Of a stretch of DNA of 64,000 nt, positions 43,830-51,480 are shown piece after piece. The translations under genes and the position numbers were made by a program. The notes under the pieces are model-generated. The model did no database searches. It was not told where the DNA came from and saw nothing but the letters and a program-made list of their open reading frames with translations. Source of the DNA: Mucilaginibacter pallidiroseus. GTDB lineage: Bacteria; Bacteroidota; Bacteroidia; Sphingobacteriales; Sphingobacteriaceae. Within the stretch, counting starts at the first letter, position 1, and every line of letters starts with the position of its first letter. The stretch covers positions 124,001 through 188,000 of the forward strand of contig NZ_VOEJ01000008.1 of the NCBI RefSeq assembly GCF_007846085.1, written 5' to 3'.

Positions 43830-45386
43830 ATGGAGCGGGAAACTTTGAGCACACGGATTGTAAGGAGTATAAGTTTAGCTATAGGTATTACGGCGGTAAC
43901 AGCGTTTAGCTTAGTCAGCCTGCAGGGTTGTAAGGATAAAGCCACGCGACTGGCCGAAGAGCGCATTGACGAAGGGCGCGAGCTATCGCAAAAATACTGT
44001 AAAAGCTGTCATCAATACCCAAGTCCGGCCTTGCTCGACAAAACTACCTGGCAAAAAGGTGTACTGCCAGCCATGGCGCGGCAACTTGGCTTGCAAAACG
44101 AAATGGGTATGCTATATGCCGATAGATCGTCATTACTGTCTGTTGATGACTATAACAAAATTGTAGAGTTTTACAAAATTGAGGCGCCTGATACCTTGGC
44201 TTTGCCTAAGCCAAATTCTGTTAAGGATTGGGCTATGTTTGCCGTTGAGCAACCGGCAAAGGTTGATAAGAATGGCTCACCTGCCATGACTACGCTTATC
44301 AAATTTAATCCCTTAAATAAGCGCTTGTACTCCGCAGATATGGCTAACAACCTGTTGAGCTGGGATAATAAGCTTAAGTCGGAATTGGTTGCTACCATGC
44401 CATCGGCTGTAACTGCGGCAAACTTTTATAAAAATGCAGCGGGTGAAAATGTATTTATGCTTACCTGCATTGGCATACTGCCGCCAAACGATGAGTTGAA
44501 GGGATTGATGCAGGAATTGGTTTTGAATGGTAAGAGCTCAAAGCCGCGACAGGTTTTTGATAGTTTACCAAGGCCCGTACAAACCGCGACAGGTGACTTT
44601 AACAAAGATGGCCTGGCTGATTATGTTACCTGCGGCTTTGGGAATACCAAAGGCGGTTTGTTTGCCGTAATGCAACAACCGGATGGCAGCTTTAAAAAAC
44701 AGGTTATACGTGCAGTGCCCGGCGCAATACAGGTAGAGGTTGGCGATTTTAATAACGATGGCTGGCCGGATATTATGTGCCTGTTTGCCCAGGCAGATGA
44801 GGGTATTTGGGTTTTCCTAAATAATAAAAAAGGTGGATTTGAAACCCGTAATTTACTTCGCTTCCCGCCGGTGTACGGATCTAATAGCTTTCAATTGGCT
44901 GATATTAATAATGACGGTAAAAAGGATATTATTTACACCTGCGGCGATAATAATGATTACTCGAGTGTGTTAAAGCCTTATCACGGGCTGTATATATTTA
45001 TCAATCAGGATGACCTGTCTTTCAAGCAAACTTACTTTTATCACATCAACGGCGCATCCAAAGCAATGGCTGCCGATTTTGACGGTGATGGCGACCTTGA
45101 CATTGCCACGATAGCGTTCTTTGCCGATTTTAAGTATCACCCAACGGAAGGATTTATATTAATGGAGCAAACAGCCCCGGGCAAATTTAAGCCGCATGAG
45201 TTACCCCTTAACAAATACGGGCGCTGGATAGCCATGGAGGTTGCCGATGTTGACGGCGACGGCGACCAGGATGTAGTGCTTGGCAACTTCTCTGTTTTTG
45301 GCGATAAACTTATCAACCAAAAAGGTTACAAGCCCGACTGGGATATGCGCGAGCCCATTATTCTGCTGCGTAATAAAAGCAAATAG
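43830..45386 (+). CDS. haem-c and FG-GAP repeat lipoprotein, paralogue 2
   Basis: 518 residues; lipobox SLQGC, Cys34. Haem motif CKSCH with Cys57, Cys60, His61 and the same LPAMA segment near residue 80. The beta-propeller part has GDFNKDGLADYVTC, GDFNNDGWPDIMC, ADINNDGKKDIIY, ADFDGDGDLDIA and ADVDGDGDQDVVLG. LLRFPPVYGSN, KPYHGLYIF and NKYGRWIAMEV line up with the preceding protein, so this is an old tandem duplication. Spacing of 9 bp from the previous stop shows an operon. A terminator follows at 45405. It is the last gene of the cassette. Confidence 0.85.
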   Translation: MERETLSTRIVRSISLAIGITAVTAFSLVSLQGCKDKATRLAEERIDEGRELSQKYCKSCHQYPSPALLDKTTWQKGVLPAMARQLGLQNEMGMLYADRSSLLSVDDYNKIVEFYKIEAPDTLALPKPNSVKDWAMFAVEQPAKVDKNGSPAMTTLIKFNPLNKRLYSADMANNLLSWDNKLKSELVATMPSAVTAANFYKNAAGENVFMLTCIGILPPNDELKGLMQELVLNGKSSKPRQVFDSLPRPVQTATGDFNKDGLADYVTCGFGNTKGGLFAVMQQPDGSFKKQVIRAVPGAIQVEVGDFNNDGWPDIMCLFAQADEGIWVFLNNKKGGFETRNLLRFPPVYGSNSFQLADINNDGKKDIIYTCGDNNDYSSVLKPYHGLYIFINQDDLSFKQTYFYHINGASKAMAADFDGDGDLDIATIAFFADFKYHPTEGFILMEQTAPGKFKPHELPLNKYGRWIAMEVADVDGDGDQDVVLGNFSVFGDKLINQKGYKPDWDMREPIILLRNKSK

Positions 45387-45404
45387 CAAGCTTCAGCAAC
45401 AAAC

Positions 45405-45444
45405 AACAAACCCCGGCTTGGTCATGACAGGCGCGGGGTTTGTT
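45405..45444 (+). terminator. terminator at the end of the haem/FG-GAP cassette
   Basis: 11-bp stem AACAAACCCCG / CGGGGTTTGTT with an 18-base loop, about 18 bp after the stop codon at 45386. Confidence 0.75.
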
Positions 45445-45500
45445 ATTTATATCGTAATGGATTGGCACTACGGGAAGCTTAGCCAATCCCATCAGGCCGG

Positions 45501-46172
45501 CTAAAAATCGCTTAGTAACTCAAGTTTCTTTTGATTGTACTCTTCCTGCGAAATCAAACCGCTTTCGAACAAAGTTTTAAGGCGCTTTAATTTCTCGGTG
45601 AGCTCATCCTTTTTAGGTTCCTCTGCAACAACTGGTGCCGGAGCAGGTGCTGGCGGCACGGGTGCAGCCGCCACAGGTTGCTGAATCAAAGGAGCCGATG
45701 GCTGGAAAGCTAACTGTGCAGGGTGATCAATCTGCACCGATCCCGATTCGGCACGTTTTTCTTCCAGTTCGCGCTGGCGGCGGGCCTCGCGCTCGGCTTC
45801 CTTGCGCTCTTGTGCGTATTGGTAAAGCTTACGGGCCTGTACCTTAGGCAGGTAATCAACCCCCATCTCGGCGCCGTTGGTGGTTTTTACGCTGAACACC
45901 GCGCCAATTATTTCTTCTTTCATTACCACGTCAACAATGTCCTTCCAAACAAAGTCAACAAACTTTATAGAAAGGCCCAGGTTGGCCGGGGTAAAAAACA
46001 GGATGCGTTTATTGGTAATGGCTATGCAATCCGGAAATAGGTTCACAATAGGCTTTTTCTGTACAGCAATATAAAGTATTTCTTCGCCGCTTGTTAAAAG
46101 GTCAACCAGGCGGCTGTAAACTTTTTCAATAGCTTTTGGGTCTTGTTCGTCGCGCAAAAATTTATCCATCAT
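45501..46172 (-). CDS. PH-like domain protein with C-terminal SHOCT
   Basis: 223 residues. N-terminal bacterial PH-like domain (about 20-115): EILYIAVQKKPIVNLFPDCIAITNKRILFFTPA and FVDFVWKDIVDVVMK. A charged helix (YAQERKEAEREARRQRELEEKR) and a Pro/Ala/Val linker (about 145-185) come next. The C-terminus has the SHOCT motif LKRLKTLFESGLISQEEYNQKKLELL. SHOCT domains tend to mediate oligomerisation and occur with PH-like domains in cytosolic proteins of unknown role. Minus strand, convergent with the cassette. Confidence 0.85.
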   Translation of the reverse strand: MMDKFLRDEQDPKAIEKVYSRLVDLLTSGEEILYIAVQKKPIVNLFPDCIAITNKRILFFTPANLGLSIKFVDFVWKDIVDVVMKEEIIGAVFSVKTTNGAEMGVDYLPKVQARKLYQYAQERKEAEREARRQRELEEKRAESGSVQIDHPAQLAFQPSAPLIQQPVAAAPVPPAPAPAPVVAEEPKKDELTEKLKRLKTLFESGLISQEEYNQKKLELLSDF

Positions 46173-46246
46173 GGTATTTAAAATTTCGGTCGTGTCAAAA
46201 GTAATAAATTTTATGCCAGTTATTTTAATTGCGAAAAGGGCGGTAC

Positions 46247-49159
46247 TTACCTAACTAATGTTACCCAGCCTTTACCTAACGCGGGCGAGCCGTCAGGCAT
46301 AATATACTTAACCATCCAATAATATACGCCTGCGCCGTATTGTACATTGCCGTTGGTACCGTCCCAACCGCGGCGTAGGTCGGTAGTGGTAAAAAGCTGC
46401 TGCCCGTTCCGGTCAAATATAGTTAGGCGATAATTTACCGGATTGCTATCCTGGTTGGGCCTGAATATGTCGTTCACGCCGTCGCCGTTAGGCGTAAAGG
46501 TGTTAGGGAAGGATACGTCTATACAATCCTCCTGCTTAAGCACAATATTTATCTCATCGAGCACGCATCCGGTTGCATTCAGTACTTTAAATTGGTTATT
46601 GCCAACACCAAGGTTGCCAATTTTTTGCCCCACATTGTAAAAGTTGCCGTTATGCGCTATTTGAGTCGCGCCCCTTAAATTGCCCGACTCAACAAAAGTA
46701 ACGTTACCGGCAAGCGTACAAACAGGGTTTTGTATTTGTACAGTAAGCCCTGGTTTGTTTAATACCTTAAAGTCGGGGACTGTAACGGTTTGCTCTTTAT
46801 AATCACCACCAGATGATGTAATGGTAAGCATATAATTTCCAGGCAAAAGGTTATTAAAAACGCCTGATGTATTAGTTGCCCCGGCAAGCTTGTAAGTATA
46901 GGTATCGGGATGCGAGGCAGTAAGCACGGTTACACTTGCCAGGCCAAAGGCGTCACATTCCGCATCGGTTTTGATTTGAGTTACGGTAATGGGCGGGCAG
47001 GTTTGCTGTATCAGTATGAAATCTCGTTCATCAACAATACAACCGGCAGCATTAAGTATAGTAAAATGATGGGTACCTGCTTTTAAATTAGTGAAGGCGC
47101 GCGACTGATCAAAAGCCTGCCCGTTGAACCTTATTATATATGTGTTGCTTGTGCCCGGAAACTCAAGCTGTACTTCTCCCGGAAGGTCACAAACAGGGTG
47201 TTTGATGGTAACATTAATTGCGGGCTTTGTGATTGTAAAATCGGGCACAGTTACATCCTGCTCTTTACGGTCTCCGCCTGATGATGTAATTACCAGCTTG
47301 TATACTCCTGGCGAAATATATCTGAATTCTCCCGTTTGATTAGTTACGTTATTCAGCGTGTAAAAATAGACGTCGGGATGTACTGCGGTATAAACTTTAA
47401 CGCTCGCCGTTTTAAAAACGTCGCACTCGGCAGCAGTTTCAATTTTCTCGATGGCTATAAAAGGGCAGCTTGCTTCGGCTATCACATAGTCAAGCTCATC
47501 TGCAATACAACCTTCGGCAGTTAAAATGGTAAAGTGATAGGTGCCCGTTGATAGTGCGGTAAATTCTTGACCTAAATCATAAGTGGTGCCATCATACTTT
47601 ATCTTGTAGCCGTTACTTGCACCCGATAGACTGAACTTTATGCTACCTTTCGCGTTGCAAAGCACATCGGTTTTAGTAACATGATATGGGGGTATGCCAT
47701 ACACAGGATCTTTCACCGTTACCGACCGCCCTACCTGCTGACCGCTTGCCGATATAACAAAAAGCTGGTAAAAGCCGGGTTCCACATTGCTAAATAAGCC
47801 GGTAGTATTTGTTTGACCGGCGAGCGTATAGGTATAAACTTCCGGCGAGGGTGCGGTGTTTATTTTAACCGTCGACATTTTGAAGGCATCGCATTGTGGC
47901 GAAACGTCTACGCTGTTAATTATAATCGGCGGGCAAGGTTGCTGGTCAACAACATATATTTTTTTATAGGCAATACACCCATCCGGCTTAATGATGGTTA
48001 ATTGATAATCGCCTGCAATTAAATTTTCGAAAGTATGATCGAAGCCATACAACTTGCCCTCAAACTGGATCTTATAACTGGAATTAAATGTACCGGCATC
48101 CAATTTAATACTGCCTGTTGTTCCGCATGCTGCGCTAACTATATTGGCTGTAACATTTAACCCGGGCACACTGAAACTAGGCACTACAAATGTTTTTCCA
48201 TTTGGGCTCTCATTCCCATCGGACCGGACTACAACCTGGTAATTGCCCGGCGATAAGTTATCAAAAATACCTGTAGTATTGGTTTGGCTGCCGTTAAGCT
48301 CATAAGTATAGTTTGCGGTGTGTGCAGGCGTTTGTACCGTTACCCGCGCTTTGTTAAACGCATCGCACTTTTGCTCTATTTTTATATCGCCTAACTGTAT
48401 TACAGAGATGTTACCCACCTCATCTGCACTGCCCGCATCAAAAACTGAGTATGGAAGCTGGCCAATTAATTTAGGCGGCGTTTTGTTTTCCATATCAAGC
48501 TCATAAACATCGGTTAACGAGTAGTTGGTTGAGTTGCCGGTAAATGTATATAGTTTTGAAGATCCGTTGATCTTGACTGTAGTTAAACCATATCCTGCGT
48601 TATAGGTGGGGTAATCTATAGAACTGCTCTCGGGGTAGTTTAACGAAACTTTAACAATGCCCGGGTATGAGGCCATGTATAATTCATCTTTATAAAATGC
48701 CAAATCGCCGGAAGGGCTGTATGGCATCTCGCCCAAAAAAAGCTTGGTGTTCGTTGCCGGGTTATAGGAGTACAGTTCAAGAGAGGAAGCGTAGTACAGG
48801 ATGCCGTTTTTATCGACTGTAAGTGAGTTACTGGAAAAATCAGCTGTAATAAATTTGCAATTTGTTAAATATGGCGAAGGCCCGTCAACAATATCCGCAC
48901 TGTACAGCGACCCTGTGGTTCCAAAGTAATAAAGCTGGTTGCCCCGTACCGCGATAGAAAAAAATCCACCCATACTGCAGCCGCCAACCGGAACGGAAGT
49001 TAAAATGTTATTTGTTATGGTTACTTTATTAAGCGAGCCATAGCTTGTAGCAACATAAAAAGATTGGGAATAGCTTTTAAGTACGGCGCAAACCGTTAAC
49101 GCAAACAATAATATTATACGTTTAAATTTAGGGCTTAGGGTTAAAATTAAGGGCAACAC
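46247..49159 (-). CDS. T9SS type B cargo protein: beta-propeller, four long repeats, CHU_C sorting domain
   Basis: 970 residues. The start is GTG 49159; no ATG is available before residue 50, so a non-ATG start is needed for the signal-peptide-like RIILLFALTVCAVLKSYSQS. Residues about 30-260 form a propeller (KLYTFTGNSTNYSLTDVYEL). Four repeats of about 155 residues follow; each has a CDAF/CDVF motif, a TYTxxL-x-TNTTGxF-PGxYxxxxxS stretch, a DxxCxxxGSI strand and a GCIxDExxxx element. The last about 85 residues (FPNTFTPNGDGVNDIFRP to GAGVYYWMVKY) are the T9SS type B (CHU_C) domain, which directs export and surface attachment. Adhesin or gliding-linked protein is a reasonable guess. Confidence 0.85.
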   Translation of the reverse strand: MLPLILTLSPKFKRIILLFALTVCAVLKSYSQSFYVATSYGSLNKVTITNNILTSVPVGGCSMGGFFSIAVRGNQLYYFGTTGSLYSADIVDGPSPYLTNCKFITADFSSNSLTVDKNGILYYASSLELYSYNPATNTKLFLGEMPYSPSGDLAFYKDELYMASYPGIVKVSLNYPESSSIDYPTYNAGYGLTTVKINGSSKLYTFTGNSTNYSLTDVYELDMENKTPPKLIGQLPYSVFDAGSADEVGNISVIQLGDIKIEQKCDAFNKARVTVQTPAHTANYTYELNGSQTNTTGIFDNLSPGNYQVVVRSDGNESPNGKTFVVPSFSVPGLNVTANIVSAACGTTGSIKLDAGTFNSSYKIQFEGKLYGFDHTFENLIAGDYQLTIIKPDGCIAYKKIYVVDQQPCPPIIINSVDVSPQCDAFKMSTVKINTAPSPEVYTYTLAGQTNTTGLFSNVEPGFYQLFVISASGQQVGRSVTVKDPVYGIPPYHVTKTDVLCNAKGSIKFSLSGASNGYKIKYDGTTYDLGQEFTALSTGTYHFTILTAEGCIADELDYVIAEASCPFIAIEKIETAAECDVFKTASVKVYTAVHPDVYFYTLNNVTNQTGEFRYISPGVYKLVITSSGGDRKEQDVTVPDFTITKPAINVTIKHPVCDLPGEVQLEFPGTSNTYIIRFNGQAFDQSRAFTNLKAGTHHFTILNAAGCIVDERDFILIQQTCPPITVTQIKTDAECDAFGLASVTVLTASHPDTYTYKLAGATNTSGVFNNLLPGNYMLTITSSGGDYKEQTVTVPDFKVLNKPGLTVQIQNPVCTLAGNVTFVESGNLRGATQIAHNGNFYNVGQKIGNLGVGNNQFKVLNATGCVLDEINIVLKQEDCIDVSFPNTFTPNGDGVNDIFRPNQDSNPVNYRLTIFDRNGQQLFTTTDLRRGWDGTNGNVQYGAGVYYWMVKYIMPDGSPALGKGWVTLVR

Positions 49160-49203
49160 AATAGTTCCCTAAATATAGCATTTTACCCGTAATAATAAAT
49201 TTT

Positions 49204-50190
49204 TTATGCGATGAGCAAATTGCATCCGCGTATATCGGAGTTGTCGAAACGGCCTGCTATTTCAAAGGAGCCGTCATTATAGACCTTGCCTAAATCCTGT
49301 GTGGCAATAAACGAGCATGAATTGATATTGGCCAGATCGATGATGTTTATCCCGCCCGTTTTTCCTGTCGGGTTTAAACTGAGCGGGTCGTTAGGATCGC
49401 GGGTTATAATGCGCATCCAGGGCGGGCAATTGAATATGCCATGGCCCTTTGAATAAGCTTGAGATAGTAGCTCCGTCATGCCGTATTCGGAGTGTATGGC
49501 ATCTACCCCAAAGCCTTTGCACAGTATCTGGTGCAATTCTTCGCGGATCATTTCTTTTCGTCGGCCTTTCATACCGCCGGTTTCCATCACAATCAATTCA
49601 GGAAAATTAATTTGGTAATTATCCGTAAAGTCAAGCAGGGCAAAGGTAACACCTATGAGCAGGGTAGGTTTACCAAGCGCTTTTTGTGCAAGCAATGTTT
49701 GGTAAAGATCATCATGATTGTAAAGGTAAAAACCACTTGCCGCGTTTTCCGATTCATTGATCATATCCTGCGCCATGTAGATAAGAGAAGAGCCTTCACG
49801 TTCCATATAGGCCGGTAAAAGCGCAAGCACCGTATAGTTACGGATATCTCCATAGAAAAGATCAAACGCGCGGCGGAAACTTTGCACATACCAATCAACA
49901 TCTGTTACATGGTGGCGGCTGGTTATCATGCCCGTTGTACCCGAGCTGGTAAATATCACCTCGTCAGCATCGGTTGTGCTAACAATGTTATGCGCTTTAA
50001 AAAACTCAACCGGCATAAAGGGTATATCAGCTACCTGGTTAACAGCAGTAACATCGACCCCTAAGCCATCAATAAAGGTTTTATACACAGCATTATGCTC
50101 CGCCTGAAATTTAAAGATCTGCAAAGCGGCATCATTAAACTGCTGCTGTGTTTTAATTGCGAATACCTGTTCTTTACCGGGCTTAACCAT
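49204..50190 (-). CDS. LuxE-like acyl-protein synthetase / acyltransferase
   Basis: 328 residues from ATG 50190 (upstream an open GTG start would add 13 residues with no homology feel). The P-loop-like ATP motif is IFTSSGTTGMITSRH, near residue 92 of the longer frame, followed by LIVMETGGMKGR and GFGVDAIHSEYGMTELLSQAY, the adenylate-forming signature, and GRFDNSDIRGCN at the end. LuxE family proteins activate a fatty acid and transfer it to a protein; the Cys in GCNLL may be the acceptor. Related Bacteroidota genes often occur with surface-lipid or O-antigen genes. Here the neighbours are unrelated in function. Confidence 0.8.
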   Translation of the reverse strand: MVKPGKEQVFAIKTQQQFNDAALQIFKFQAEHNAVYKTFIDGLGVDVTAVNQVADIPFMPVEFFKAHNIVSTTDADEVIFTSSGTTGMITSRHHVTDVDWYVQSFRRAFDLFYGDIRNYTVLALLPAYMEREGSSLIYMAQDMINESENAASGFYLYNHDDLYQTLLAQKALGKPTLLIGVTFALLDFTDNYQINFPELIVMETGGMKGRRKEMIREELHQILCKGFGVDAIHSEYGMTELLSQAYSKGHGIFNCPPWMRIITRDPNDPLSLNPTGKTGGINIIDLANINSCSFIATQDLGKVYNDGSFEIAGRFDNSDIRGCNLLIA

Positions 50191-50345
50191 ACGTTGCAAA
50201 GATAGCAAAGATGATGCAATGCAAGCCACCGATCAATTACACAACCCAGCGGCTTTGTGCCATTTGCCTGTAAAGACATTGCATTTGCCCGAAACATTTT
50301 AAATCATGAGGCGTTAATTCCAGCAACAGTAAAAATCTACATAAA

Positions 50346-51021
50346 ATGAAATTCCTTAAATTTTTAACATTGCCTTTATTGCTATCGGCATTTGTTGTTT
50401 TAGCCTCTACAACCCCTGCAGATGATAAAGGACCCGAAAAAATTGTGAGCGCTACCAAGGTGCTTAAAGAGTTTAGCGAAATGAAAGAGAGCATACCCCA
50501 TGACCTGATTGAGCAGTATGAGGGTATTGTGATCATCCCCAAACTTATAAATGCCGGTTTTGGCATTGGCGGTAAACGCGGGCACGGTATTGCCATGGTA
50601 AAATTGGCCAATGGCAAGTGGAGCGACCCTGTATTTGTTACCCTGACGGGGGGGCAGCATTGGTTTCCAGATTGGCGTTCAATCTGTTGAGATGGTATTG
50701 GTTTTTCGTAACAAGGGCGTACTAACAAAAGTTAAAAATGGCGACTTCACCATTGGCGGCGATGTATCTGCAGCTGCTGGTCCGGTTGGTCGCAGCTCAT
50801 CAGCAAGTACTGATTACAAGCTTGAGGCCGAGGTTTATTCTTACTCGCGCAGTAAAGGTTTGTTTGCCGGTATCAGCATAAACGGCTCAAACCTGGCGAT
50901 AAATAAAAGTGCCAACGCCGAGTTTTACGGTAAAAATACAACATCAGCCCAGATCTTCGAGAGCTCGAAAAATACAACTCCAGCCGTTGTAGAATTAAAA
51001 GCTACTTTAAACAGTTTGTAA
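50346..51021 (+). pseudogene. SYLF domain (DUF500) lipid-binding protein, frameshifted at a G7 tract
   Basis: Two open frames read as one SYLF protein broken by one extra base. The first (50346-50690) has a signal peptide, then KIVSATKVLKEFSEMKE, GIVIIPKLINAGFGIGGKRG and KWSDPVFVTLTGG; after that it reads a meaningless tail. The second (from about 50692) continues VEMVLVFRNKGVLTKVKNGDFTIGGDVSAAAGPVGR and ends at 51021. Removing one G from the G7 run at 50648-50654 gives GSIGFQIGVQSVEMVLVF, exactly the family sequence, for a 224-residue protein. SYLF proteins bind phosphoinositides and other lipids. Either a homopolymer sequencing/assembly error or a real, possibly phase-variable, inactivation. 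Confidence 0.82.
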
Positions 51022-51042
51022 GTAAATACAATAGCAAAATGG

Positions 51043-51075
51043 AAAGTCCCGGTCAGAAATGGCCGGGACTTTTTT
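51043..51075 (+). terminator. Rho-independent terminator after the SYLF gene
   Basis: 10-bp stem AAAGTCCCGG / CCGGGACTTT with an about 10-base loop and a T6 tail, 22 bp after the stop. Confidence 0.85.
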
Positions 51076-51128
51076 ATTAGATACCTGTCTGTATATTCGA
51101 GAAATTCTTTAATTCTTTTACTTCGAGT

Positions 51129-51476
51129 TCAGACGGCTTGTTTCTTTTCAAATATCCGCTTAACCATTAACCCGGAAAGCGAAGACATGCCACCAACTAT
51201 ACCACCAATAATTGCCGTTATGGCTAACAATATCAGCCAGTGCGGCAAATGAAATGTTTTGGCAACCCGCATGGCGAGCAAGTGGTCATTAGGGAAGCTT
51301 TTGAGCAATGCCAAAGCTATCCAGCCAAGCGCAATGCCCGCAAACCCCGACCAAAATGCCTGCGACGATTCGCGACCCAAGATCAGGGCAGCGCCGAACG
51401 CCAAAATGCAGGCTACCCACCATGGCAGGATATAGCCGCTGATAAAAGTAAGTAACAGTATGAGTGAGAAAAGCAT
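51129..51476 (-). CDS. small membrane protein downstream of the penicillin acylase
   Basis: 115 residues with about four hydrophobic helices: FSLILLLTFISGYILPWW, VACILAFGAALILG, AFWSGFAGIALGWIALALL and LILLAITAIIGGIVGGM. The Gly-rich fourth helix is like those of small transport-associated proteins. No known family. Its start lies 4 bp after the acylase stop, so they are co-transcribed and probably translationally linked. Confidence 0.65.
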   Translation of the reverse strand: MLFSLILLLTFISGYILPWWVACILAFGAALILGRESSQAFWSGFAGIALGWIALALLKSFPNDHLLAMRVAKTFHLPHWLILLAITAIIGGIVGGMSSLSGLMVKRIFEKKQAV

Positions 51477-51480
51477 AGCT

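Noticed and set aside
50692..51021. separate 109-residue gene after the SYLF N-terminal half
   Set aside because: Its sequence is the C-terminal half of a SYLF domain joined by a one-base frameshift, so it is part of the same gene.
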